From NCBI RefSeq assembly GCF_002964785.1, contig NZ_PQCC01000004.1, positions 372,001 to 436,000 of the forward strand: a DNA stretch of 64,000 bases, given 5' to 3'. The notes beneath the pieces were generated by a model that worked only from the letters and a program-made list of their open reading frames with translations, did no database searches and had not been told where the DNA came from. The DNA is from Pseudoalteromonas sp. T1lg48 (lineage in GTDB: Bacteria > Pseudomonadota > Gammaproteobacteria > Enterobacterales > Alteromonadaceae). Below are positions 1 to 7,944 of the stretch, piece by piece (within the stretch, counting starts at the first letter, position 1; each line of letters starts with the position of its first letter). Position numbers and translations under genes: made by a program.

Positions 1-278
1 TGAAACATCATTGTCGCGATCTTCAGGAGCGCAACAAGGAACTGCATGAACTGCTTAAATCATCAACACAACAGGTAGAAGAGCTGCAGCGACGTTTGCA
101 AGGGCAAACGCACGACATCAACAGCATGCGTGAAGAAAAAGTTAAACTCAGCATGCAGGTGATCAGCCAAGGCGAACAATTGAAACGCTGTGAAAAACAG
201 CTCAATGATGCTTTGCATGGTTATTACAGCGGCGTTATGAATAAAAACAAAAAAGTAAGCAAAAATCTCCCTCGCTAA
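1..278 (+). CDS. C-terminal end of a coiled-coil protein (partial)
   Basis: The reading frame is open from base 3 to the stop at 276-278, so the gene starts before the window. The visible 91 residues are rich in Glu, Gln, Lys, Leu and Arg with a heptad-like spacing of Leu/Met/Val, as expected of a long coiled coil, and end in a basic tail rich in Lys and Asn. No catalytic motif is visible. A strong hairpin terminator follows within 30 bases, so this is the true 3' end. It may be a structural or chromosome/cell-division type coiled-coil protein, but nothing visible separates these options. Confidence 0.6.
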   Translation, partial: KHHCRDLQERNKELHELLKSSTQQVEELQRRLQGQTHDINSMREEKVKLSMQVISQGEQLKRCEKQLNDALHGYYSGVMNKNKKVSKNLPR

Positions 279-303
279 TTTTCACTCTGATGCGCCAAAA
301 CTC

Positions 304-329
304 AGCGGGCTGATAAGCCCGCTTTTTTT
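304..329 (+). terminator. Rho-independent terminator
   Basis: A 7-bp GC-rich stem (AGCGGGC / GCCCGCT, 304-310 and 317-323) with a 6-base loop is followed by a run of seven T. It closes the coiled-coil gene that ends at 278. Confidence 0.9.
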
Positions 330-378
330 GTATTTGTGGCTGACGGCGCGGTGCATCCAGAAGCCCCACCTTGAGGCG

Positions 379-648
379 TTAGGAAGCAGGTGCCGACTTT
401 AGCTCGCGACGAGCCATAACATGCTTGTAAATACCGATAAGCGAGGCCGCTATCCAGAATATTTCGATAACAAAACTGGCTAGGTTGAAGTTGTAACACA
501 GGCTAACTAGAAGCAAGATGGCACCGCTTAAGTTCATCAGGTTATAACCCAGGCCCGAGGCCGGTAACTTCTCTAACTGCAGTAAGAAAAAGGCGCCCAC
601 CACCAAAAAGGTGCCGCTCATGCCAATAACATCAAATAATAGGTCCAT
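379..648 (-). CDS. CBU_0592-type small membrane protein
   Basis: An 89-residue protein with three hydrophobic segments. It begins with Asp-Leu-Leu-Phe-Asp-Val-Ile-Gly-Met, then an Asn-Leu-Met-Asn-Leu-Ser-Gly stretch and a third helix containing Phe-Val-Ile-Glu-Ile-Phe-Trp. This is the pattern of the CBU_0592 family of inner-membrane proteins of unknown function. The frame is open further upstream to 825, but that extension is polar, unlike the family, and would overlap the zinc-ribbon gene, so I take the ATG at 648. It faces the neighbouring coiled-coil gene tail to tail. Function unknown. Confidence 0.8.
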   Translation of the reverse strand: MDLLFDVIGMSGTFLVVGAFFLLQLEKLPASGLGYNLMNLSGAILLLVSLCYNFNLASFVIEIFWIAASLIGIYKHVMARRELKSAPAS

Positions 649-740
649 TACCCAGCTCCACAAAATAGACCCCTTCAGCCTACCAAGCCGGCCCCTGGCA
701 CCTAAGGACAAATGCCCGCCCCGCATGCACAAGTCCGGGC

Positions 741-992
741 TTATTTCATATACACCTTTTGGCCGATCATTTTTAACGCCGGAGTTCCCCGGATCAGGGT
801 TTGTCGCGCAAATACCTGCTGACAATTGGGGCAGGTGGCTACTTCGCGAGTATAATCCTCGCTGATACGCTCAAGAAAACACTTCACCAGCGCGCCCTTT
901 CCGCCCTTTCGATACTTATATAGTTGCGTACGGCATTTGCTACAAAAAATATCCACCGTACGAACTGGCCCTTTTTTATTCGGCTTGGCCAT
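741..992 (-). CDS. Small zinc-ribbon protein
   Basis: 83 residues with two Cys-x-x-Cys knuckles (Cys17/Cys20 and Cys54/Cys57) about 34 residues apart, plus Cys38, in a Lys-rich protein. This is the layout of a zinc ribbon that would bind one Zn ion and probably contact nucleic acid or a protein partner. The N-terminus (Met-Ala-Lys-Pro-Asn-Lys-Lys-Gly) is basic and there is no signal peptide, so it is cytoplasmic. It lies upstream of and on the same strand as the CBU_0592-type gene, 92 bases away, and may be co-transcribed with it. I recognise it only as a conserved hypothetical protein. Confidence 0.75.
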   Translation of the reverse strand: MAKPNKKGPVRTVDIFCSKCRTQLYKYRKGGKGALVKCFLERISEDYTREVATCPNCQQVFARQTLIRGTPALKMIGQKVYMK

Positions 993-1079
993 ACTCCCCC
1001 CACTGTTTGGTTCTACTTTAGCATTTTAAGGGCGAAGTGGGCTATTGGCTCGCAAAAGACTAAGAGGATGAGCCTCGTT

Positions 1080-2117
1080 TTACCATAAGGCGAAGTGATC
1101 TTCCGTTAAGCCAAGGACCTTCTCAAAGCGATGCACTCGGCCCTTGGTATCTTCAATCTGGCCATCGAAATAGCCAATATACTGGCGAAAGTTACTTTTC
1201 AACAGCCACAGGTCAAGTCGCTCCTGGCGCTTGTTTAGCGGGCGAAAAGTCAAGGAAACCCTCCCGTCAAATGAACTTATTCGCCAGTCTTGATTGGTCG
1301 CCTCACGGGTAAAATCAAAATGCACAGGACCGAGCAAGTGGCGCTGTCCATTTATCCAGAATACATTCTCGTTGTAACCGGTTTCATTGACCCCAGCAGC
1401 GAGATTTAGGCCAAATAATGAGCCGCCAATACGACCGTTGATACTGGCCCAGCGCCAACTGGTTTCCCGGCGCATAAAACCGGCGGAAAAATCATAGCCC
1501 GCAAGTGCCTTATCAAGGGCTTGAGATTCTTGGTTAATCACAAGCGAGCCACCTACTCTCATGGCATTGTGTTTCTGAGTATAGGTCCAACCGCTGTAAC
1601 CTGTGGGGTTGCACATGGCCATGGGCAGACCGGCGGTTGGTGGTATCAGAGTTAGATCGGCGGTGATTTCCTTGGTGGCGATACGCAATTGCCAGACCCC
1701 GGCATTGATTTCCATGCTGATCTGCCCCTGTGCGCCGCCCAACCGGGAGCATCCGTCCCACGGCGAAGGCGCCATGAGGCAACCCAATGCCAGGGGCTTA
1801 AGCCAGCTGGTTTCCACCAGCTTATTGGCAGCAATATCATAGAGGTAACAGAAGCCGGAAGCGGCATAGCGAATATCAGCAATGGCCATACCAATTAAAA
1901 AATTGGGCGTGACCACGGAGACAAACTGAAACTGCTTAAAACCAAAATGCCGCGCTAATCGCCCTGCGGGCCTATCCATCGCATTGGTGTAGTGAAAATG
2001 TTCAAGGCCTAAGCATTTAACCGGGCCATCGAAGTGGCCAAAATGCACCTCTCCCGACTCGCAAACCAGGATCTCTGGACTCGCCTGGGTGGATTGGGCG
2101 CCGCGGTGAATATCCAT
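1080..2117 (-). CDS. DUF2804 domain protein
   Basis: 345 residues, the usual length for DUF2804 proteins, soluble and without a signal peptide. The protein is rich in Trp, Gly and Phe. Its repeated beta-strand pattern resembles two lipocalin-like halves, for example the N-terminal Phe-Gly-His-Phe-Asp-Gly segment and the Trp-Arg-Trp-Ala-Ser motif in the second half. Members of DUF2804 have no established biochemical role. The gene stands alone between divergent or spaced neighbours with its own ATG at 2117. Family assignment is from overall sequence character; function is unknown. Confidence 0.8.
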   Translation of the reverse strand: MDIHRGAQSTQASPEILVCESGEVHFGHFDGPVKCLGLEHFHYTNAMDRPAGRLARHFGFKQFQFVSVVTPNFLIGMAIADIRYAASGFCYLYDIAANKLVETSWLKPLALGCLMAPSPWDGCSRLGGAQGQISMEINAGVWQLRIATKEITADLTLIPPTAGLPMAMCNPTGYSGWTYTQKHNAMRVGGSLVINQESQALDKALAGYDFSAGFMRRETSWRWASINGRIGGSLFGLNLAAGVNETGYNENVFWINGQRHLLGPVHFDFTREATNQDWRISSFDGRVSLTFRPLNKRQERLDLWLLKSNFRQYIGYFDGQIEDTKGRVHRFEKVLGLTEDHFALW

Positions 2118-2255
2118 TTTCGTCCTTTTTATTATTTTTTTAATGCTTGGGCAGCTGTCTGGGCTACGTTGAGTGGGTGTTGAGCATTAACTCTAACCCG
2201 TTACGCAATAAGTTAAAACCCTCAGGGTGCTTAGCCGCAACTAAGAACCTTTAGG

Positions 2256-2660
2256 CTAATGCCAGAGCCCCAAGATCAAACCGATAAGGGTAAATTGCAC
2301 GGTATGATAGCCACCGTTGACCAAAAACAACTTGAGTGGCCTTTGTTCGAACAAATAGCTGATACCGAAGGAGGTCGCCACCCAGCATAAACCGGCCGCA
2401 AATCCGGCGCCGACGGCAAAGCCCAGACCAGGTTTTGGGCCTAAAAACAAGGCAAACACAAAGGCCGCCACTAAGGAGAGGATAAACGCTAAGGTAAAGA
2501 CCTTGCCCATGGAAGCTTGTGCCAAGTCCACATCGGTTAGGCCACAGCCATCAAGCCAGGCTGATTTAAACATCAATGGCGAATACCACAAGCCGCCCAG
2601 AATAAAGGTTGCTACGGCGGCTAAGAGCACCGCTAAAAAGTTAAACTCTGCAAAATTCAT
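2256..2660 (-). CDS. DUF1761 membrane protein
   Basis: A 134-residue protein with four predicted membrane helices. It opens with an Asn-Phe/Phe-Leu-Ala-Val segment followed by Gly-Gly-Leu-Trp-Tyr-Ser-Pro-Leu-Met-Phe, the signature stretch of DUF1761. A GTG four codons upstream (2672) is possible, but the ATG at 2660 is preceded at suitable spacing by a GGTGGG Shine-Dalgarno-like sequence and starts the family's usual N-terminus. The role of the family is unknown. It does not form an obvious operon with the DUF2804 gene, which lies 138 bases downstream. Confidence 0.8.
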   Translation of the reverse strand: MNFAEFNFLAVLLAAVATFILGGLWYSPLMFKSAWLDGCGLTDVDLAQASMGKVFTLAFILSLVAAFVFALFLGPKPGLGFAVGAGFAAGLCWVATSFGISYLFEQRPLKLFLVNGGYHTVQFTLIGLILGLWH

Positions 2661-2907
2661 AATCAAGCCCACCGGCCACTATTAGCTTAAGCGTAGCCTG
2701 CGATTTGCATAGCGGCAAAATTGGGGCTTTGATGGCGACCACCGCATACTATCGCGCCCCCATAACGAAACAGAGGTTTAATAACTTACCTGGTGAAAAT
2801 TGTATGTTAGTTTAAGAACCAACAGTAACCATCATGGCCATTGGGTAAGAATAAAAACTCAAGGTAATGATAGTATTAAGAATAAATCACCCCGTCGTTT
2901 TTGAACA

Positions 2908-3318
2908 CTAAGGCTGCTCCAAAGCAAAGGCTTCACAGGGCGTACTTTGGTGATACACCACCTGCCAATTTTGTTGGTCATCTTGGCGCCACAATGACAT
3001 GCGCACGGAAAAGTGCCACTGGCCACCTTTAATGCGCCGCAAGGCACTGCGATAATAAAGCTGCACTACGGTGTCGCTCAGCATGCGCCCGACAAATTCC
3101 TGATTATGAAAAAGCGGCTTGCGGCTCTTAGACTGCTCTTTTGGCAAACGCTCAAGCACATTGACCTTAGTAAAGCGCCGCCCGTCGGAGGACACCTCAA
3201 TAAAGTCATCGTCAATGAGGGCATTAAGGCGTGCCGCATCGGCGCGCACATCTTCACGCATCAAGGAGCGTTCAAGCTCGATCAGGTGCTCAAATAACTG
3301 CGCTTTTATCTTGTTCAT
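2908..3318 (-). CDS. NTF2-like (DUF4440/SnoaL-type) protein
   Basis: 136 residues with the NTF2-like cone-fold pattern: an N-terminal helix (Leu-Phe-Glu-His-Leu-Ile-Glu-Leu-Glu-Arg), an Asp-Asp-Asp-Phe-Ile-Glu-Val-Ser-Ser-Asp-Gly motif and C-terminal strands with Trp-Gln-Val-Val-Tyr-His-Gln. Many members are small hydrolases, isomerases or ligand binders; no specific activity can be read here. The start is set at ATG 3318 because an AAGGAAAAG ribosome site precedes it; an in-frame TTG at 3351 is less likely. Its 5' end overlaps, in another frame, the tail of an amidohydrolase relic, which suggests the two were once translationally coupled. Confidence 0.75.
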   Translation of the reverse strand: MNKIKAQLFEHLIELERSLMREDVRADAARLNALIDDDFIEVSSDGRRFTKVNVLERLPKEQSKSRKPLFHNQEFVGRMLSDTVVQLYYRSALRRIKGGQWHFSVRMSLWRQDDQQNWQVVYHQSTPCEAFALEQP

Positions 3319-3499
3319 GGTGGTGAATGACTTTTCCTTGCTGCATAACAAACCAAACTGCCGATAACTGGCCGATATCGTTCAGCGGCGATTTATCTAA
3401 CGCGATTAGATCAGCGTAGTAGCCGGGCGCCAATTTGCCAACTTCGTACTCCATATTCAATACCTTAGGCGCTCGCAGAAGGCTGACACATCTATTTCG
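3290..3499 (-). pseudogene. Relic of an amidohydrolase C-terminus
   Basis: Reading the minus strand from 3499 to the stop TGA at 3292-3290 gives about 69 residues. They contain Leu-Arg-Ala-Pro-Lys-Val-Leu-Asn-Met-Glu, then Glu-Val-Gly-Lys-Leu-Ala-Pro-Gly-Tyr-Tyr-Ala-Asp-Leu-Ile-Ala-Leu-Asp and a final Val-Met-Gln-Gln-Gly-Lys-Val-Ile. This is the closing block of metal-dependent amidohydrolases (imidazolonepropionase/prolidase-like branch; compare the family's 'hGxhxxGxxADLhhhD'). An in-frame stop at 3502-3500 and the lack of any metal-binding domain upstream show that only the 3' end survives. The frame overlaps the start of the NTF2-like gene by 29 bases. Confidence 0.75.
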
Positions 3500-3678
3500 T
3501 CACCGGTTTTTATTTCAGTGTCAGTGACTCACATCGCAAATTAACAAAACTACTTTCACCACAGACGCGACTAGAACTCGACCAAACAGGTTCAGTTTGA
3601 TATAAAGCAGCTACATAGCAAAGACATCGGGCCAGCTGAGAAAAGCTGTCGCCAATGCAGCAACTACTAGGATTTTAT

Positions 3679-4752
3679 ATGCATTATGCAGAGATCACCG
3701 GCTGGGGAAAGTGTGTCCCACCGGCTCGAATCAGCAATCAGGATATTGCCACCGTCGTCGATACCTCCGATGAATGGATCAGCTCGCGCACCGGTATTAA
3801 AGCGCGCCATGTGAGCCACGTAAGCACCGCCGAAATGGCCACCGTAGCGGCGCAACGTGCCCTAGACTGTGCCGGTCTGGATGCCACAGAGCTGGACCTG
3901 GTGTTAGTCGCCACCTGTACCCCGAGTACGGTTGTGGCGAACACCGCGTCTGAGGTACAGCAACGTCTTGGTGCTACCGGTGCCGCGGCCTGCGACAGTA
4001 ACGCCGCATGTTCGGGCTTTTTGTATGCTCTGCAAATGGCCACCGCACAAATTCAGGCCGGGATGATCAGACGCGCCGTGGTTGTCGCCGCCGAGCGAAT
4101 GAGCTGGTATATCAACTGGGCCCGCCGTGATAGCGCCGTGCTCTTTGGTGATGGCGCCGGTGCCGTGGTGCTTGAAGCAAGCGAGCAACCGCTTGGTTTA
4201 TTGGCCAGTAAATCCGGCTGCGACAGCTCGGATCGCAGCATCCTGCACATCGACAACTTTGGCTCGAACATCAATAAGTACGAAGCCATTGGCGGTTCAG
4301 AACTGCACTTTGTCGGTCCGGAAATTTTCAAGCGTGCGGTCAAAGGCATGAGTGGCGCCTGCGATGACGTGCTGAATCAGGCGCAACTGAGCCTGGATGA
4401 CATTGATGTACTGGTACCGCATCAGGCTAACCTGCGCATTATCCAGGCCATTCAACAGCGCCTTAAAGTCGATGATGAAAAGGTGATGGTTAATATCGAT
4501 GAATATGGCAACACCTCGGCGGCCACCATTGCCATCGCCCTGTGTGAAGCGGTAGAGCGCGGCATGATAAAGCCGGGTGCCAACATTATGTCGGCGGCCT
4601 TTGGCGCCGGGTTAACCTGGGCGGCCAGTTACATAAAGTGGGGTCAAAGAGTCACGCCGGTACGCGAGAGTGATGCCGCGTTAGCGCCTTGTACGCAAAC
4701 CGGATTGGAGCTTATCGCCGACGCCGTTGCCGCCTGCCAGCAACAAAGCTAA
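3679..4752 (+). CDS. Beta-ketoacyl-ACP synthase III (FabH-like)
   Basis: 357 residues in the KAS III fold. The catalytic triad is visible: Cys111 in Ala-Ala-Cys-Ser-Gly-Phe, His in Pro-His-Gln-Ala-Asn, and Asn in Gly-Asn-Thr-Ser-Ala-Ala. The early [10 protein letters not shown] motif and the C-terminal Ala-Phe-Gly-Ala-Gly-Leu-Thr-Trp-Ala are also present. Such enzymes condense an acyl-CoA with malonyl-ACP to start fatty-acid or related chains. The gene stands alone, away from fabD/fabG/acpP, so it may be an accessory paralogue with another acyl preference. It carries a tail of about 30 residues after the usual FabH end. The ATG at 3679 is chosen for the AGGA at 3669-3672; the ATG at 3655 lacks a ribosome site. 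Confidence 0.9.
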   Translation: MHYAEITGWGKCVPPARISNQDIATVVDTSDEWISSRTGIKARHVSHVSTAEMATVAAQRALDCAGLDATELDLVLVATCTPSTVVANTASEVQQRLGATGAAACDSNAACSGFLYALQMATAQIQAGMIRRAVVVAAERMSWYINWARRDSAVLFGDGAGAVVLEASEQPLGLLASKSGCDSSDRSILHIDNFGSNINKYEAIGGSELHFVGPEIFKRAVKGMSGACDDVLNQAQLSLDDIDVLVPHQANLRIIQAIQQRLKVDDEKVMVNIDEYGNTSAATIAIALCEAVERGMIKPGANIMSAAFGAGLTWAASYIKWGQRVTPVRESDAALAPCTQTGLELIADAVAACQQQS

Positions 4753-4767
4753 CTCCCCGCCTCACTT

Positions 4768-4799
4768 CAAGGTCGCCATTGCGGCCTTGACTGTTTTTT
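4768..4799 (+). terminator. Rho-independent terminator
   Basis: A 9-bp stem (4768-4776 with 4781-4789, one G-T pair) around a CATT loop, then a run of six T at 4794-4799. It ends the ketoacyl-ACP synthase transcript. Confidence 0.85.
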
Positions 4800-4886
4800 G
4801 CACATTTATTTGCGCTACATCATCGGCGTTCTCACCACCCTTTGCTATGTTAACTAAACACCTAAACACGCAATGAGGGTCAAACA

Positions 4887-5285
4887 ATGGAACGTCATGG
4901 TTTACACATAGGTATAGAGCGCACCAAATCGCGCTTTTACTTTTCCCTGGTAGTGATCGGCAAATTAGATCATCACGACTATGAAGTGATCACCCCGATG
5001 TTTGATGACGCCCTACAGGGATTGGATGAGCGCATCGTCGATGTGTTTATCGACGCCAGCGAATTGGAAGGATTTACCGCCCACGCCCTGTGGGATGACT
5101 TTAAACTTGGCATTGCCCACAGACATCAATTTCGCCGTATCGCCTTTTATGGTCGCCACCAATGGCAAGATTATGCGGCGCGCATCGCCAATTGGTTTAC
5201 CAGCGGCGAGGTAAAGTATTTTTCCGATGGTGATGAGGCAAGGGCTTGGCTCAATGAGCCTGAGGACGAGTCCGAAAGTGAGTAA
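4887..5285 (+). CDS. SpoIIAA-like (STAS-type) protein
   Basis: 132 residues matching the SpoIIAA-like family: an alternating beta-alpha pattern with Phe-Tyr-Phe-Ser-Leu-Val-Val-Ile-Gly-Lys-Leu-Asp-His early on, a central Ile-Asp-Ala-Ser-Glu-Leu-Glu-Gly-Phe-Thr motif, and Arg-Arg-Ile-Ala-Phe-Tyr-Gly before the last helices. The C-terminus is highly acidic (Glu/Asp/Ser). The fold resembles STAS anti-sigma-factor antagonists, but this branch lacks the phosphorylatable Ser context and has no defined role. A GAGG ribosome site lies before the ATG. Single gene between two terminators. Confidence 0.85.
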   Translation: MERHGLHIGIERTKSRFYFSLVVIGKLDHHDYEVITPMFDDALQGLDERIVDVFIDASELEGFTAHALWDDFKLGIAHRHQFRRIAFYGRHQWQDYAARIANWFTSGEVKYFSDGDEARAWLNEPEDESESE

Positions 5286-5288
5286 AAG

Positions 5289-5310
5289 ACGAGCCGCATT
5301 AGCGGCTCGT
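5289..5310 (-). terminator. Hairpin terminator of the aminopeptidase gene
   Basis: A perfect 9-bp stem (ACGAGCCGC / GCGGCTCGT) with a 4-base loop. Read on the minus strand it is followed by CTTTT, which fits termination of the leftward aminopeptidase gene. On the plus strand it may also stop the SpoIIAA-like gene, though no T-run follows there. Confidence 0.65.
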
Positions 5311-5338
5311 AAGTAAGGTGCTTGCGGGTGATTAAACC

Positions 5339-6709
5339 CTAGCGCCCGTATTTTTCTGCGAGCATGGCGTACACGGCGCGAATGCCAAAGGCTTCACCGC
5401 CAACCGGACGGCCGGGCAGCGCACGCACGTTCCAGGCCATCACATCAAAGTGCACCCAAGGGGTTTTGGCGTCGATAAACTCCTGCAGATATAATGCCGC
5501 AGTTATGGCACCACCGAATGGGCCCGGTGCACAGTTGGTTAAGTCTGCCACATCGCTTTTCATCAGATTTTTGTACTGAGCGAACAAGGGCATGCGCCAC
5601 ACCGGGTCTTGGCTTTGCTCACCGGCTTGAGTCAAGGCCTCGGCTACAGCGTCATCGTTACTAAAGAAGCCTGGCAGTTCGGTCCCCAAGGCAATACGCA
5701 TGGCACCGGTCAGGGTAGCAAAGTCGATGATCATATCCGGATCATCCTGTTGTGCCTCATCCAAAGCGTCACATAACACTAAACGACCTTCGGCATCGGT
5801 ATTATCGATTTCCACGGTCAGGCCCTTGCGGGTTTTTACCACATCGCCCGGGCGAAACGCATTGCGTGAGACGGCGTTTTCCACCGCAGGAACTAACACG
5901 CGCAGCTGAATATTAAGGTTCATGGCCATGATCAGGTTCGCCAGACCAATAACATGGGCGGCGCCGCCCATGTCTTTTTTCATTAAGCGCATACCGGCGG
6001 CAGGTTTTAAGTCCAAACCACCCGAGTCGAAACACACGCCCTTACCGACTAAGGTAATCTTAGGCGCATCCTTCTTGCCCCAACGTAAATCGAGTAATCG
6101 CGGCTTATTTTCACTGGCACGGCCAACGAGGTGAATGGTGGGATAGTTTTGCTCTAGCAGCTCATCGCCTATCCACTGACTGAATTCACCGCCAAAACGT
6201 TGTGCCAGATCGCTCATTACTTCACTAAGATGCTGCGGCATCATGTCTGCGGCTGGCGTGTTGACCAAATCGCGCACCAGTTGCGTTGACTCGACTAACG
6301 CCACTAAATCATCGTATAAGGCTGAGTTGCCGATCAACAAGCGCGCCTGCGGCTGCTGAATTTGTTTATAACCGCTAAATTGATAACCACCAAGTACAAA
6401 ACCCAGGGCAATATCACGCTCGTTCGCTGTATTTTGTAGTTGATAATCACCCTTGGGTAATTTGCCAATAATATCGCCGGCAGCCCACATATCGGCGACA
6501 TCGGCGGCCACCAGAATAGCACTTTGCGGCTCACCATTTTCAGGGTTTGGCAGGACACAAAGACCGGGTTGCTGTTGCAGTGAGCGGGCCACCCAGGTAC
6601 GGGTAAAGTCATCTTGCTCTGCACACCAAGCATCGCAGCCTTGTTGGTCAAAAACGAAAAGCGGGATTAAGGCGGTATCGAGACGAGGTTTATTGATGAG
6701 TAAATTCAT
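5339..6709 (-). CDS. Leucyl aminopeptidase family protein (peptidase M17)
   Basis: 456 residues. The C-terminal catalytic half shows the M17 metal and catalytic motifs in order: Gly-Lys-Gly-Val-Cys-Phe-Asp-Ser-Gly-Gly-Leu (Lys and Asp ligands), Lys-Lys-Asp-Met-Gly-Gly-Ala-Ala, and the family signature Asn-Thr-Asp-Ala-Glu-Gly-Arg-Leu. The N-terminal half is the divergent regulatory domain typical of the shorter PepB/LAP-like group. It is a cytoplasmic zinc/manganese exopeptidase that removes N-terminal residues from peptides. The ATG at 6709 is preferred over an upstream frame start at 6751 because the family begins here. It is divergent from thpR, with 71 bases between the two starts. Confidence 0.92.
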   Translation of the reverse strand: MNLLINKPRLDTALIPLFVFDQQGCDAWCAEQDDFTRTWVARSLQQQPGLCVLPNPENGEPQSAILVAADVADMWAAGDIIGKLPKGDYQLQNTANERDIALGFVLGGYQFSGYKQIQQPQARLLIGNSALYDDLVALVESTQLVRDLVNTPAADMMPQHLSEVMSDLAQRFGGEFSQWIGDELLEQNYPTIHLVGRASENKPRLLDLRWGKKDAPKITLVGKGVCFDSGGLDLKPAAGMRLMKKDMGGAAHVIGLANLIMAMNLNIQLRVLVPAVENAVSRNAFRPGDVVKTRKGLTVEIDNTDAEGRLVLCDALDEAQQDDPDMIIDFATLTGAMRIALGTELPGFFSNDDAVAEALTQAGEQSQDPVWRMPLFAQYKNLMKSDVADLTNCAPGPFGGAITAALYLQEFIDAKTPWVHFDVMAWNVRALPGRPVGGEAFGIRAVYAMLAEKYGR

Positions 6710-6780
6710 TGCGGACTCACTTTTTATTACTGATAATAAGCAGGATATCAAGTTAAAAAAGTAAATGATATAGCCGAGCC

Positions 6781-7314
6781 ATGGGACCTAGCGAGCAAGC
6801 ACGTCGGCTGTTTTTTGCCTTGGGGCTGAGCGCCGAGGATAAGCAGCATATCAATCATTGGTTAAGCCGCCATGTTTCCTTAAGCAAGGCGCCAACTCAA
6901 CGTCGTAATTGGCATTTAACCTTGATGTTTCTCGGTCAGGTTGAACACACCCAAGCGCAGCAATTGATCGATGGCGCCCGCAAATTGGTAGTGCCGCATT
7001 TTTCTACCACCCTGGACGAATATGACTATTGGCCGCACAACGGCATTTTCCACCTGCGCCCAAGCGCTCCCGCCCCGGGCTTGCTAAACTTGGCCGGTGA
7101 GCTCAAAACCCTTGCCCGGCAACAGCAAATTGTCGACCAGCACGCGCGTTATCGCCCCCATGTCACTTTGGCACGCAATCTTAAAAAGCCACCGACGGTC
7201 GATAGCCCGATAACACCACTGCAACTAGAGATTGACCATTTCACCCTGTATCACTCGACCCGTGACGACCAGGGACTGGTGTATTTACCACTTGCCGAGT
7301 TTGCCTGCCGCTAA
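6781..7314 (+). CDS. thpR: RNA 2',3'-cyclic phosphodiesterase (2H family)
   Basis: 177 residues with the two His-x-Thr-x motifs of the 2H phosphoesterase fold: His-Leu-Thr-Leu in Asn-Trp-His-Leu-Thr-Leu-Met-Phe-Leu-Gly near the N-terminus, and His-Val-Thr-Leu-Ala-Arg in the second half after Arg-Tyr-Arg-Pro. The leading Arg-Leu-Phe-Phe-Ala-Leu is also typical of ThpR/LigT. Enzymes of this family open 2',3'-cyclic phosphates to 2'-phosphates. The start ATG at 6781 lies close to the divergent aminopeptidase gene. Length is normal for the family. Confidence 0.92.
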   Translation: MGPSEQARRLFFALGLSAEDKQHINHWLSRHVSLSKAPTQRRNWHLTLMFLGQVEHTQAQQLIDGARKLVVPHFSTTLDEYDYWPHNGIFHLRPSAPAPGLLNLAGELKTLARQQQIVDQHARYRPHVTLARNLKKPPTVDSPITPLQLEIDHFTLYHSTRDDQGLVYLPLAEFACR

Positions 7315-7331
7315 CCCAGCCTTGGCCGCGG

Positions 7332-7721
7332 TTAATCGTCTTTAGGCTTGTTGTCCGCTTTGGTCTTTGGCGGTTTGGGGTGGCTAAAGGAGCTCGGCAG
7401 GATATCGACGCCAACCATGTGCGCAATTTTGACCACCAGAGGAATGGTGATAGGTGCAAACGGCAGCACGGCAAACACCCCTAGGCCGAGGCCTTTAAGA
7501 ATATCGACAAATTGTTTATTGGCTACCTGTAAGTCTTGTTTAGACGCCTGTCCCTTGGTGTAGCGCTTATAAATATCGAGCATTTCCCTTGTTTCTTGCC
7601 GCTCTTGGGCAAGCGCCCATTTTAGCGTGACCATGGCGCGGCGCAATTTCAGCTTTTGTCGGCGCCGCGAAATCATAAGCACCCGCAGTGGGGCACGATG
7701 AAACGAACGATAGATTCGCAT
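7332..7721 (-). CDS. LETM1-like small membrane protein
   Basis: 129 residues: a strongly basic N-terminus (many Arg/Lys in the first 30 residues), a helical middle segment, then a membrane-prone stretch (Gly-Leu-Gly-Val-Phe-Ala-Val-Leu-Pro-Phe-Ala-Pro-Ile) followed by Val-Asp-Ile-Leu-Pro-Ser-Ser-Phe and a Lys/Pro-rich tail. The 'LPFAP...LPSSF' arrangement resembles the membrane-proximal part of LETM1-type proteins. In mitochondria those affect ion exchange and ribosome binding; the role of bacterial short forms is not known. It is convergent with thpR, 17 bases apart. Confidence 0.55.
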   Translation of the reverse strand: MRIYRSFHRAPLRVLMISRRRQKLKLRRAMVTLKWALAQERQETREMLDIYKRYTKGQASKQDLQVANKQFVDILKGLGLGVFAVLPFAPITIPLVVKIAHMVGVDILPSSFSHPKPPKTKADNKPKDD

Positions 7722-7944
7722 ACTGTCTTTAATTAGGGATCTGATTGTGCATTGTCACATACTTCTGCGCGTTTCTCTAGCTCCTGTAACCGAGGACCGA
7801 CATCTGCACCTACCTTGGATAAAAACATCTCACACCCAAGTCTTTTGTAACCCCTGGTTGAATTTAATGTTAACAATCTGTATACATAACTTGTACACAA
7901 TAACTATATGCAACAGAAATCTGTATATGACTGGGGGATGACAC

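Noticed and set aside
379-825. Longer start for the CBU_0592-type gene
   Set aside because: The extra 59 residues are polar and unlike the family and would overlap the zinc-ribbon gene.
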